A DNA stretch of 64,000 nt from contig NW_026570269.1 in the NCBI RefSeq assembly GCF_019649055.1, positions 310,001-374,000 of the forward strand. Direction: 5' to 3'. This document shows, one piece after another, positions 30,142 to 41,612 of this stretch. A program made the translations under genes and the position numbers. The notes below the pieces were generated by a model that did not search any database, was not told where the DNA came from, and saw only the letters and a program-made list of their open reading frames with translations. The stretch is from Paramacrobiotus metropolitanus (Eukaryota > Tardigrada > Eutardigrada > Parachela > Macrobiotidae). Numbering within the stretch: position 1 is the first letter of the stretch; every line of letters starts with the position of its first letter.

Positions 30142-32612
30142 ATGATTCCAGCCCTCCGTCGGATATTGCACGTATCGCCACGATGGATCTTCCTCGGTTC
30201 CTTCACATTCTTCTTCCTACTGCGAAGTTTCTCAGACGGCCATGCGGGACATGATCATCATGATCATGCTCATCCGCCGCAGTATAATCACGACCACAAT
30301 GTCTACAAAGCCCCACCGGAACCCCCCGCACCCCAGCATCTGCATGATGGCGAGAAGAACATCCATTTTCAGCCTCGCGACCCGCATGAGCACGACCACC
30401 ACGGGCATCATCATCATCACCACCACGGCCACGATCACCACCATCATGATCACGACCACGCGGAACCTGCCGCTTTCAAGTACTCTAAGCAGGCCAATAC
30501 ACCCAAAGCACAGGCGAAAGTGCCCAGTCCTCCAACGGGGAAGGCCCAGCAACATCAGCACGGGCATGCGCATTCACATGATCACGGACACGCGCACGGA
30601 CATGCACACCAGCATGGTCATGGTAACGACATACAAATAACTTTTTTGCGTTAAAATCATGTTTGGTTACTCTTAATTCTTTTTACTTCAAAACTTTATC
30701 AAATTTTGTGAGTGTCCAGGGTTTGTAAAATTAATAGTTGTAAGAATTGTTGATCTACCGTGTATTTGGTAATTTATTTTGTGATTAATTATGAAATTGA
30801 TTTGATCACTAAAAATTCCATTGCGATGATAGGACACGCTCGCTCCCATAATCAAGGCCATGCCCACCACCATCATACTCATCCCAAGCCCACTCCGAAG
30901 GCTCCAGTCAAATCCACAACAACCTCTGGAATCTGGTTGTATGCTTTAGGCTCGACGTTGGCCATCAGTTTGGCCCCGTTCTTAATTTTGTTCGTTATCC
31001 CCATCGATGCCAACAGTCCCCAGTATGAGCCGCGTTTACGCGTCTTTTTGGCATTTGCGTCCGGTGGACTGTTGGGTGATGCGTTCCTGCATTTGATTCC
31101 TCACTCTGTACCACATTCCCACGGACATTCGCACGATCACCATGATCACGAGCACGAAGAGGGGCATGATCACTGGACGTACACAATTGTTGGAATGTGG
31201 GTGTTGGCGGGAGTTATCACGTTCCTAATTGTCGAGAAGGTATTTATTTTGCTTAATTATTTAAGACCGGAACTGTGTGTATTAAGCGGCAATACGATAG
31301 GTGTACGCAAGGCGCGATGAGATTACTATGTCGTAAATTATTAAAGCAATGACAATTCTGGTACTATAATTTATGAACACCATCCATTTTAAGTTCAATA
31401 TGGATGTGAATTTAATCTACGTCAAAACATAGTTGTGATCATACAATATTCAGATTATTGTTTGCTGGTTGCAGGTTATTCGGCATATGAAAGGCGGCCA
31501 CCATCATCACCACCACGGGCACAGCCACGCTCATGATCACAAAAAAGACGACCATCATCACTCGCACGATCACAAGGACACATCCACGAACACCGAAGCC
31601 GTTCCGGAGCGAAAAAGTTCGTCGGACGAAGCGGAAGTTGTCTCGAAAAACGAAGATGACGCCGACTTCGGTGCGTTGTTTCGCTTTTTCGTTTTGTGTA
31701 TCTCTGCAGAAACATTAGTGTTTTGTAGAAGTAGTCAGCAAAAAACTCCGTCAGCGGAAGCAGCAGGAGGAACGAGCTGAGCACATGAAGGAGATCAAAA
31801 CGTCTGAGAAGAAGAAAGAAGCGATTAACCCGGAAGTGGCGCCCGCTGTTCATAGCGAAGAGGTCTCAGCGGATATTAAAGTGGGTGGATATCTTAACCT
31901 AGCGGCTGATTTCGCACATAATTTCACCGATGGATTGGCCATTGGAGCGTCTTATATGGCTGGAGAGAGCATTGGGATTGTTACGACATTAACGATATTT
32001 TTCCACGAAATCCCGTAAGATTTCTTACCCGTCTTTCTTTGGAATTGTATTCTTCAGTGTAGATCGATTCATCATTTTAATTCTACCAACAGAAAAATTC
32101 AAATCATTTTTGAAAGAAAAAGCATTTCGAAAAATGTGCCGTTTATTTGATTGTTTTGTTTTTGGGTTTTGAGCTTTGGAGTTTCGACGGTGCAATGCAG
32201 TCCTTTTTTAATATTTAATTTTCGGGATCGTCGGATCCAGATATGGTTAATAAGTTTTGTTTTGATGTGAGTTATGTTTTGCAGGCACGAAATTGGTGAT
32301 TTTGCGTTGCTGATCCAGTCCGGCTGCTCCAAACCCAAAGCCATGGCGCTCCAGCTGGTAACGGCGCTGGGAGCTTTCGCTGGTTGTTTAGTCAGCCTGG
32401 CCTTTGGCGCGGCCGACGTAGAGGGGAAAATCTCGTGGGTGTTGCCGTTTACCGCTGGTGGATTTATCTACATCGCCACTGTGAGCGTCATCCCCGAATT
32501 GCTCCAAGAATCCACGCTGTGGCAGAGTTTTAAAGAAGTGATGGCTCTGTTTATTGGCATCGGGATGATGGTTGTTATTGCTTATATCGAAGAAAGTCAG
32601 CATCAGCACTGA
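30142..32612 (+). CDS. SLC39A7: ZIP7/Catsup zinc transporter
   Basis: LIV-1-type ZIP transporter that releases zinc from the ER/Golgi to the cytosol. Exons: 30142-30622, 30833-31239, 31475-31670, 31729-32014, 32285-32612; phases agree, 565 residues. Start at 30142: the Met there precedes a hydrophobic leader ([16 protein letters not shown]). Seen: a very His-rich luminal N-terminus, a first membrane span near [33 protein letters not shown], a second His-rich block, a long His/charged cytosolic loop (about residues 300-390), then [19 protein letters not shown] and the metal-site signature [17 protein letters not shown], and [18 protein letters not shown] near the end. The HNFTDG and HEIPHEIGD motifs are the ZIP7 hallmark. 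Intron 3 is only 58 bases. Confidence 0.96.
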
Positions 32613-33618
32613 TAGATGGAGCTAAATTGACTAATTTATGGTTTCAACAAATAGACTTTATGGCAAAAGTGGTTTTTTCTTGTTGTTTTTACATTATGAG
32701 TATTCTTTTCAGTGCGATATTTGAGCCTGAATTACTCTATTCACTCTCAGGCAGATGTTTACTATTACAAACTGCGCTGTATGGGTATTGCGTGAGGTTT
32801 GACTCCCAGTTTCAAACGTTTGAATCGTATAAAGAGCTTGTTACTGTTCAAAGCGGAACCTATATTAACTAATGCATGCAGCACAGTAGCATACGCTCTT
32901 TGAATCACACTGATCGCGAATTCGTGTGGAAATGAAGAATTTGGAGAGGTTGCACTTGTCAAATGATATCAAAGCTGACTGACAATGAGTACCATTACTA
33001 CGGCCGTGCCGCAGACAACAGCGGAAAAAACCATGTTAACTGCAGCTTTAGCTAGAGCATGAAAAGGTTACTTGGTAGTACAAGTAACCTTTTCATGCTC
33101 TGAGGATGCTAGCGCCGGTGCAGCCATCGTAGCTCCCTACGTTCTAAGGTTACCATAAACCTAAGGCGAATTTTTCGAAGGTGGTTGACTGTTACATTCA
33201 GCCTGCAGGTATAACATCGGTGGATCGGATGTGTGACGTGCGGTGCAATGTTGGTTCCGGCTTTTTCCCGAAATTGCCGGTTCCAGTACCTTGTGGCTGT
33301 AATTAATTACCGGCCTAGTTGCCCGGTCCCGGGTCCCAGTACATTCTTTACTTGTGTTAATAACAGATTGCGGATGTCTTCAGTCTCGGCGATTTCTTTA
33401 GAATATCCTCTATCAGGAGAATTCTCATCAAATCAAACGTTTTCAAGAAAAACATTAACCTCCATGTTGTATCTTTACCTATAAAAACCGTTTGCTACAA
33501 CTAACAATCCGATCAATCGAAACCTTCCAGTATATTGATCCGCTCTTCGTCCCAATTTCTCTAGTTATTTTTTGTTTAAGTACTCTCAAGTCTTATCTGC
33601 ACACGTGCGACAATCAGA
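32613..33618. other. Gap between ZIP7 and Ly6 gene A, with a hairpin
   Basis: Holds the ZIP7 3' region, a perfect hairpin at 33055-33100 and probably the promoter of the Ly6-like gene. Several short open frames here lack motifs or fitting splice sites. Confidence 0.5.
33055..33100. repeat. Perfect 20-base hairpin with 6-base loop
   Basis: The arm 33055-33074 (GAGCATGAAAAGGTTACTTG) is exactly reverse-complemented at 33081-33100 around the loop GTAGTA. Outside the perfect stem, a GCTAG on each side adds partial pairing. It could be an inverted-repeat insertion scar or a structured RNA; its position suggests nothing further. Confidence 0.8.
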
Positions 33619-34405
33619 ATGTGGCCGCTCATGAAACACAAGCCACTTATGTATTACTTCGCTGTCATAACTGTTCTCGGCTTCAACTCTTTTGGCGCGG
33701 GTGTGTGAAATTAGCAGGCTTGCTTTTGGGTGAAATTAAGAATGCTCATAAATGTTATAGAAATAAATGTGAATAACTGTAGCGCTTGTCTTTAATTATT
33801 TTACAGAGGCTGGCTGGTGCTACGTTTGCAAGGATAATTCCACTACTAATCCAACGGATCCTGATGTTATGACGCAGCCTCTTCATTGTCCTGATATTAA
33901 CGCTACGGAGAGCCGATACTGTGGGAAGGGAAGCACGTGCTACATTTTCAGAGGCAAACAACAGATAGGTGGAAAGGTCATTGAAAACGGTATGGAGCCT
34001 ATGGACATTAGTACTTCTAGTAAAACGATTCAGCAGATACGTTTTGCTTGTTAGCCTTATTAATACTCGTATATGCCGAGGGTGCATAAAATTTTGAGAA
34101 GGTTCTCCCGCGCGCGTATATAAGCAATCCATGACATGATCGTGAACTTTTTCTCAGGTGTGCTACGATTATGTGGCAATGATCGAGGTGATGCTCTCCT
34201 CGATTCCAACTTCTTCGGTGGTGACACATGCCAGTCGATCTTTGTCAGCATTCATAACGAATACAAAGGCACGTTGTGTCCGTGTTCCGGCGACCTTTGC
34301 AACAGCGATGGATTGCCGCCACAGCCAAAGCACTCCAAAGGAGAACATTTGAAACAAAAGTCAAAAGGGCTTCTTGATCGGATCATTGATTATTTCTTCG
34401 CATGA
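33619..34405 (+). CDS. Ly6/three-finger secreted protein A
   Basis: Three exons: 33619-33700 (signal peptide), 33807-33989, 34158-34405, joined by two phase-1 introns; 170 residues. Seen: a hydrophobic signal (LMYYFAVITVLGFNSFGA), then CYVC at the start of the mature domain, ten cysteines, and CPCSGDLCN at the end of the domain, the Ly6 C-terminal pattern. This fits a three-finger fold with five disulfides. The domain is followed by a basic tail ending in DRIIDYFFA, with no long hydrophobic GPI signal, so secretion is inferred. It is clearly a paralogue of gene B on the other strand: shared RFRG/TFRG-type stretch before the second intron and GVLRLC right after it. The ligand or receptor is unknown. 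Confidence 0.82.
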
Positions 34406-34499
34406 GCACCATACCGTATAGTTAGCTTTCTGTGAGATGAGGGTAACTTCGTGCGCGCAAACAAATAGAAATCCGAACTAATATCATACTTATGCAAGC

Positions 34500-34505
34500 A
34501 TTAAA
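34500..34505 (+). promoter_or_regulatory. Possible polyadenylation signal (ATTAAA)
   Basis: ATTAAA lies about 95 bases after the stop of Ly6-like gene A. This variant signal is common, and no AATAAA was seen nearer. Position is the only support. Confidence 0.3.
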
Positions 34506-34824
34506 ATCTGGATATCTCTACATGGAATGTTCGAAAAATTGGTATTTTCAGGTTTATTACCCTACGTGCTACCACGACACATTTATCCATTTATTCGATC
34601 TGGACTGTCGATCTGAGACCGCATATTTTTTAGTAAAGTAGTTTATCGATATATTGACTCTTTCGGTGGTTTCAATGTCGATCTCCATGCCTGTTTTCCC
34701 GTACCCGCTTAAATTTGTTATGCATAACAACATAAAAAACTAATAATAATGGTGCGCTTCTATATAATAATATATACGTATTTGTAACTGTTATTGATGA
34801 ACCCTTTGCAGTCGCAGGCGCCAC

Positions 34825-34897
34825 ATGTTGAACGGACACATTTTACTGGGAACTATAATTAACATCTACGTCTTTGTGGAAGATGTGCTTTTTGGCG
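34825..34897 (+). pseudogene. Orphan signal-peptide-like exon (possible third Ly6 remnant)
   Basis: The frame from ATG at 34825 reads MLNGHILLGTIINIYVFVED and ends G|GTAAGC in phase 1, exactly the form of the first exons of the two Ly6-like genes beside it. No matching Cys-rich second exon follows on the plus strand before gene B. A later acceptor at about 35302 would only add GVLLCVLADARLKKKK and a stop. It may be a decayed gene copy or a small secreted peptide; it may also be chance. Confidence 0.35.
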
Positions 34898-35048
34898 GTA
34901 AGCATCTTTGATAGTTAGTTGAAAATTAAATCAAATGACAGAGCTAATCCGTTTCGTCGGCCGCAAGCTTCGTGTCATTTCGTGTCATGATCAGTCAGGC
35001 ACGTCCTAAACGCACGTCCTAAACTCACTCACGCTAATGCTTTTGGAT

Positions 35049-35244
35049 CAGGCCCGCCAGATAGGGGGGGGGGGCGCACCGGCGGGTGCCCCCTTTTTCG
35101 GATTTTTGACCGCCCGGGGGGCGCATTTAAAGTACTGGAAGGGGGCGGGGCGAGGCTGGCCGGCGTGTCACGTGTTACTTTTCGCCACACTTTGAGTCCG
35201 GCAGCCCGCCCCCCCCCCTTTCCAAAATCCTTGTGGCGGGCCTG
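35049..35244. mobile_element. Small hAT-type MITE with 8-base target duplication
   Basis: The ends are exact 11-base inverted repeats, CAGGCCCGCCA at 35049 and its complement ending at 35244. The element is flanked by identical octamers TTTTGGAT at 35041-35048 and 35245-35252. An 8-base duplication with CAG ends is the hAT signature. The 196-base inside is G/C-rich, with long G and C runs at opposite ends, and has no coding capacity. Confidence 0.85.
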
Positions 35245-35252
35245 TTTTGGAT

Positions 35253-35778
35253 GTTTTTTCAATGTTTAAAATTCGTAACTTTTATTAGTGTAAACCCGCG
35301 CAGGCGTATTATTATGTGTACTGGCAGATGCCCGATTAAAGAAAAAAAAATAAATCACAAATATAGGCTCAAGTATCGTGACCAGTACTCTTATGCGAAA
35401 TTCAATAGAAAGTACGGTGCTCAGAATCAGTTTGTACTGGAATAACTGTTCTGAAGCAGCTAAAGGTCACGAAAGCAATGAAAGCATTTTGAAAGCTGGG
35501 GCCTTGCAACCGCAAGCAAAATCAAATTGCGCAGACTTTCAACAAAGAAACTGAAACTCCGTTCAATGAAAATAAGAAACGAGAATCAGAGCGAATTTTT
35601 GCGTTGATGAACTCACGGCGACAAAAGCCATGTAATCAGAAAAATCGAGGAACGCTGACACCGTACCATACAACATGATGAATAATTTTTACAACACAAT
35701 ACATTCAACCGTATCGTAATATACGACACGACTGGTGAAAAGAAGCCAACAAAACTACGAGTCGAGTCGCACGCAAGA
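35253..35778. other. Gap between MITE and Ly6 gene B stop
   Basis: About 525 bases with no supported exon. A 40-codon basic frame (around 35310-35445) has no motif and no fitting splice phase. The 3' region of Ly6 gene B (minus strand) must lie here. Confidence 0.5.
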
Positions 35779-37823
35779 TCAATGCCGGAAAAGCACGATA
35801 GGAATGAGCAGTCCTGCGGAAAGCCATAAACCCTTCCACGGACTGACCGTTGCTGATCCGGAATAGTATACGTAATTGCCCGACGTTCCCGTCAACCCAG
35901 TGGCACCGGTTACCGGCGTATCGGTATTGCAGAAATCCCCGCTGCACGAGCACAACTGACCATTCAACTGGACACTGGCGCCCATCGTACTGGCTTTGCT
36001 GATACTGATGGAGCTGCAGCTAGTAGACTGTTGTTGTTGCGATTGCACCGGCCAAAACCAGCTGCTTTGTTGGTTGAACATCTGACGGGTGTTCTGATCG
36101 TTGCAGAGACGGAGAACACCTGCAGTAGCACAAACAATAAACATGAAAGGAAAATGTAATATTTGTTATTATGTTCTTATTTGTAATACTACGGCACATG
36201 TAATAACCACATGTAATAACCAGCATAAAGGATTTTACGGTAGACTAAAAATATCAGGGAGATGCCATAATTACATATCCTTAACCATATCATTCATATG
36301 TATAAAATATTTATAATTGATTTCCCCGCCCGTGCCACTTGAAGTTGTGCCGGTTCCTGTACGTCATGATGAACCCTGTTCTCTTCATTTCGATTATTTT
36401 CAGTAAATAGGCCGACAATTGCGTTAACAGTTGTGGTTATGATAGATTCTACTACATATTGTCACCAGACAATGGTTGAATAAAATTTTCGTGAATGTCA
36501 GAATGTATCTGTTCTGTTATCAGCAAAAACTGAGCTCGATCTAAGAATGCGCGAAGGAATTCGAAAGCAAAAACACTGCCTTACAAGTTGCAGCGCTGCA
36601 ACAAGCTGGGCAACGCCGTGGCTGACAACGCTAATCATCCTATCCAAACACCATAGTTGTACGGAAGAAATCGGTGAAGTCCGTAAACAGATTGTTATTC
36701 TTAGAAAAGAGTTTACAAATTTTCAGTAAGCAGAGGAAAAAGGCTGTGGCGTTGCCGCTTCTGTTACTCTACGTGGGGCTACGAACCTTAAGCTTATACC
36801 TAATTTTAAGTACTTATGAGGTTGCGTATGTATACATGGCCTTTTGCCACATTTAGTTACTCGCCCTGGCTTCTGTGTATCATCCTTAAGAATATTTGCT
36901 AGGTATCCGAAAATCGACGCTAATACGTTTCAAGCTGCATTCCGGTTTGAAAAACCATTAAAATTTACTACAGGATTAGAGATTTAGAAATTAGAAGGCC
37001 ATTCATTATATTCCGTGTCTTCTATATATTTCACCTATTTCACAGGTCTTGTGCCACTTAACGTTAACTCAAATAATGATTGCTGGATAGCTAAATAACG
37101 CTGTCACGATCCGGCATTTGTTTTGTTGCGTACTATTATGTAATTTGAAACCATTCGGTTAATAACTTACTACCCACGCGTGACCGCGTTACGCGCACCT
37201 CTTGACAAGACGGCCATGATTACTTAAATAGGTGTATGTCTAAATTGGATTAAATTATACGATCTGCTTAGATCCAGTAAAACCTATGGCAACACAATCA
37301 GGGAGGGTACGTACCGTCAGAGAGGACTCGGTCGCCTATCTTTTGAAATCCTCTGAACGTATAACATCCACTACTTCCGCTTCCACATTGCCGCCTTTCC
37401 GCATTGCGCATATCACGGCAGTCCACTGGCGCTGTGTAATCTCCCTGTGGCAGTATTTGGCTACAGACGTAACAATTTTCCGCTTCTACAAAAAAAGCAA
37501 AATGAAAGCGTGCAAGTTATAATTTCAAACAATTTTTAGTAATAAATAGTATTCTCCGTGCATACGGGCCTCCAGTATATTTTACGGAACATTGAAATCT
37601 TTTAAGATCTATTGATGCTTTGATTAATGTATTTCCGATTGTAGTTAAACATTTTTCCACCATAAAACGTTTTTTAGTCACATACGCTCGTATATTCGCA
37701 TGTACAATAATTAAATAATAACAGCGACAAAAAAATTAACAAAATACGCTTACCGACATATTTGGGGCCGATCACAGTGATAATTACAACACAAAAGTGA
37801 AACAAGATAACCGTTTTCTCCAT
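35779..37823 (-). CDS. Ly6/three-finger protein B, GPI-anchored
   Basis: Exons in transcript order: 37823-37754, 37485-37315, 36119-35779, with two phase-1 introns; 193 residues. Exon 1 gives the signal peptide MEKTVILFHFCVVIITVIG. Exon 2 begins ENCYVC and includes CRDM, QCGSGSSGCYTFRGF. Exon 3 begins GVLRLCNDQN and carries LCSCSGDFCN, then a Thr/Gly/Ser-rich stretch and a hydrophobic end (GLWLSAGLLIPIVLF), a typical GPI-anchor signal. Ten cysteines, in the same order as gene A. Intron phases and positions match gene A, so the two are an inverted duplicate pair facing tail to tail. Function within the family (receptor modulation, septate junctions and others are known) cannot be assigned from sequence. 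Confidence 0.85.
36120..37314 (-). other. Second intron of Ly6 gene B
   Basis: A 1.2-kb phase-1 intron. Short open frames on the plus strand inside it show no motif and are not called. No mobile element or hairpin was recognised. Confidence 0.55.
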
Positions 37824-39487
37824 GGCGATTTCCGAGCGTTTTACAAGCAGCAAGTAATCGACTGACCAGTAGAAAAGATAATAATTATATTGCTAATCCA
37901 GTTGGTCAACAAGCATACGAAGACGACAATCTGCATACGCAGTGAAACTTGTGCATGAAATGTGCTGATCTGCGCTCCTTGAAAATCAAACCACCATTCA
38001 TTTTATACCGGCATCTGATGCCAGATTTTCATTATGATGATCCTTTTAATCACTCACAAAGTGTCGGCGTCATGCATTTGTGGATCATACTGGCTACCGG
38101 TATAGAAACTTTCACACCTGTCAACATACAATTTTACTACTTTTACGATATGTGTGCAGCATTCAAGTGCGGATGAATTTGTTTACATTAGCGTTAGTGA
38201 TTCACACTGGACGCTTTTTTCCCTTTTGATGTTGAAATTTACAGACACATAAAATTGTTGAATCATAGTTTTTAGCCAAATAGACCTGTTGAATTGTTGT
38301 TCAAGAATCGCAGTAGTATGCGCTGAACGTTACATGGCACTTTGTTGGACCAGTGGTACACCTGTACCTGTACATGTGTACAAACGATATTAAAACGATA
38401 TGCATTACCAACCACAAAACTGCAGGAGTGGAGCTTGTTTGTGCTGATTATTAAAGTGGATCGAATCATGCCGACATGATCAAAAGAACCTGTCACGCTT
38501 CTTTGATTTTTGCAGTAGTAAAATGTCCTGTCGTGTTTGATCTTTACAGAATAAGTAGGTGATGTGTTTTTATTTTTGGGTGCAACTGTTGTTTTTCTAA
38601 AACGCAGAACTCCGCTGTACGCCAGAACGGTTACTCATACAGGATGACCTCGTTTAAAATGTTTAATCATATCCAAGTTGCTTTCTTGACATTATTTTCT
38701 AATAAATTTGCTTTTACCGACCGTAGGGCACAAAAATCATATACTATTAAGCACACGTGTCCGTTCGCTTGAGGAACACATGGATTTCGTTAGTTAAGTA
38801 TTAACCTTTTAAGTGTGGAAAAAACATTTAGATTGAGGTGGGCAAGTACGTAAGTTAATTACTACTTTGTTAAAAACTGAAGCCCCAGAATCTATGCAAA
38901 TACGACGTAAAATACTAATGCCACGGATACCTCCTAACACTAACACTGGCTACCGGTACAGAAGTTACAAAGCTTTAGAACATATACAGATCAGTGGAAG
39001 TAGCTTTAAACATGAACCATAAATATTTATACAGCCACTCCAAGTTGTTTCCCAAGTGCAGAACGCCATATAGCAACAAACTAACATATAAGGGGGGATC
39101 CATAAATTACGTACGCAGCGAACCAGGGAGGGAGGGGTCCAAAAAGCGTGACAAGCTGTGACGGCCTCGACGAACCCAGGGGGGAGGGGGTGGTCAGCTC
39201 CATATATTACGATTGAACGAACCAGGGGGGAGGGGTCAAGCAAATGTGACGGACCGCTACGAAGGGGGAGGGAGGGGTGAAAAAATCGTGGTTTTCTGCG
39301 TACGTAATTTATGGATGCCCCCTAACCCCATTTGCCGGCATTACGACAGTATTTAGAAAAACTACAGTAAAGTAACTATAACCATTCATGAAAGAAATCC
39401 CAAGAAAAAAATGACGTTTCCATATCAGAAGTACGTAATATTATCACCATTAATGCACCAATTTATCCAGTTTCACACCTCTCAGTA
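37824..39487. other. Gap between Ly6 gene B and PNKP, with a MITE
   Basis: Includes the Ly6 B promoter side and, at 39091-39323, a terminal-inverted-repeat element. No supported exon; the remaining open frames are short and motif-free. Confidence 0.5.
39091..39323. mobile_element. MITE with 28-base terminal inverted repeats
   Basis: The left end 39091-39118 starts AGGGGGGATCCATAAATTAC. The right end 39296-39323 is its reverse complement at 27 of 28 places. TAA occurs on both sides if the element is taken to start at the first G, suggesting a 3-base target duplication. Inside are three copies of a GAACCAGGG(A)GGAGGGGTC-like block. No transposase. Similar GGGGGC-ATCCATAAATTACG ends occur in other animal genomes as far as I recall, but I do not assign a superfamily. 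Confidence 0.75.
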
Positions 39488-41612
39488 TCACTTTTCCATA
39501 AGAAACATGCTGTACAACTCTTCATGCTCTTTACTGGTGAATTTGGGAATAAATTGTACTTGAACCACCTCAGAAAACCCTTCGGAGACCGTCGGCGAGG
39601 TGTATTTGCCTTTCCACATTCTATAGACCATCTCTGGGACTACGTCATGGGTTGGGTCGATGATTTCACGAAACTGAAAAGGAAAACGGTAAAATTTATA
39701 ATCAAATAGAAAATCGACAGAAGTTCTTCTTATATACGGTTGAAACAAAAAGCTGATCAACCATGCAGGTGTTTTGCTGTACTCCATACAAAACAAAAAA
39801 GGCACTAACACAAAATTAATAACGAACGTATTCGGATACATATTCCGACCATAATCTGAACTAAAATAAACAATGGTTCTTAGTTTGTCATTAAACGTCA
39901 CCAGTTAAAACGTACCGTATTGTTATGCTGGGCATGTTCAATGGAAGTGGTGAACACAAAACAACGACATGGCACGTGATATTTTTTAGCCAAACTGATA
40001 TATCGGTCGCGTGACTCCTTATCAGGATTGGTATTATCCACCACGACACTCTTGCCCTCCTGCAGAGCTTTATCAGTTGCCGCCACACACTTCTGCCACG
40101 TCTTCAAGGTGTCCCGATTAATATGCACGTAGCTGCCGGCTTTCAAATATTCCCGAGCAAAATGACTCTTTCCACTGCCCTGCAGGCCGACCAAAACGAT
40201 AACTTCCTGCGAGGCCGGCGAAAGGGGCACAGCGGGAGATAACAAGACGATCTTCCCAGCAGCAACATCGGCCAAGTAGGCTTTCTGTGTAAAACGTGTG
40301 AAGTTGACGGAAGTTGTGAAAATGGTCATTAACAACAGTGACGTACCGGATCGAAAGACGTAATCTCGTACTTTTCCGGTTTGCGGTTCAAGAAAAATTC
40401 TTCAGGTGTTTTAAATGGCAATCCACAATTCAATGCGAACTGGAAAAATTAAGACAAAATCAAGCGTTGAAAACAGCAGGCTATGAAGGCTGACATCCCA
40501 AGCCATACCAAGCGGTCAGCCAGAGAGAAATCTTTCTTTTTCTGGGTAGCACTTGCCGGTCTTCCAGCAGCATCTGTAAAGTAATGCATTACACATAAAT
40601 AATGAATAATGAGAACAAAATTACAAAATAACAAGCCACTGATTTAGCCGTCATATAACCTATTGATTATTGAATCACTTACTGAATATTATTACAATTA
40701 AATTTACAACATCTTAATTTTATCCTACGGTATATTCGCAAGAATATGCGAAAGGGGATCGGACAAAAGTGCAGTAAATAGAAATATCGTAATAAGGTAC
40801 CCTATCAAAATACATAGTGACAAATTTTAAGCAAAAAATAAAACAAAGTGTCGTAAATCATGATGCTATCCTCAACCAAAAATTAAGTGATTATAACCGT
40901 TTATATTACTGCAAGCGCAGTCTGAATACTTTTAATAATGTGGCCAAGCGCTAAGATACCCTACTCTTCTCCACATACCTCCTACAAAGACGCTGTTCTT
41001 CATATCAACTTCAATCCCTCCATTGAAATCTTTGGCGTACGTGTGGAACATTCCCGGACAAGGTTTCCGATTCATGCCCTTGTCGGTGGCCACGAAGACG
41101 TGCATCGGGATGCCAATCTTCTTAACGATGTCCTCCACTTTCTTCTGCCATTCCCCAAAATTCACCTTCCCTTTTGACACACCGCCCTGATTCGTGAATA
41201 TGACAACTCTGAAATCCTCTTTGTTGTAGAGATCCTTCAACTTGTTAGGAACTTCGGGATACAGGAACTGCCAATCACTGGCACCAGTGGCAAACACTTT
41301 CCCGGATTTAGTTGTAATCAGTGTTCCATCCAAATCGAAACCAGCCAGCTGCAAGCGTAATCAAATCAACGATAGATTAAGTTATCCCGGATAGGTGTTA
41401 ACGCATGCAAAATGAATTTCTTATCCTACCTTTTTACGAGGCTGGATGCTGTTCTCACTAGACCAAACGAACAATCCCTCTCCCAGATCCTTCCACTGAG
41501 ATGTCTTCATCGTTTTGCTCTTAGGTTCGTCGGTAGAGTGATCGTCGCTGCTTTTGCGCTTAGGACTGTGCACAACTGCAGATTTCTTGGGCGAAGCTTT
41601 CTTTGGTGGCAT
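39488..41612 (-). CDS. PNKP: Polynucleotide kinase 3'-phosphatase
   Basis: DNA-repair enzyme that removes 3'-phosphates and adds 5'-phosphates at strand breaks. Exons in transcript order: 41612-41430, 41348-40979, 40573-40509, 40439-40347, 40284-39916, 39673-39488; phases agree, 421 residues. Seen: a Lys/Ser-rich N-terminus ([19 protein letters not shown]), the HAD phosphatase ([39 protein letters not shown]), then the kinase P-loop GLQGSGKS (about 270-277), [24 protein letters not shown] and a C-terminal lid region ([16 protein letters not shown]). The vertebrate N-terminal FHA domain, which binds XRCC1/XRCC4, is absent: only about 60 residues precede the phosphatase. It is head-to-head with NDUFAF6. 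Confidence 0.96.

Noticed and set aside
30232-30573. Met/Val-rich 113-codon minus-strand frame
   Set aside because: It is the antisense of CAT/CAC histidine codons in ZIP7.
32627-32872. 81-codon plus-strand frame with a hydrophobic start after ZIP7
   Set aside because: Considered as a signal exon for Ly6 gene A, but it lacks a phase-1 donor; the exon at 33619-33700 fits far better.
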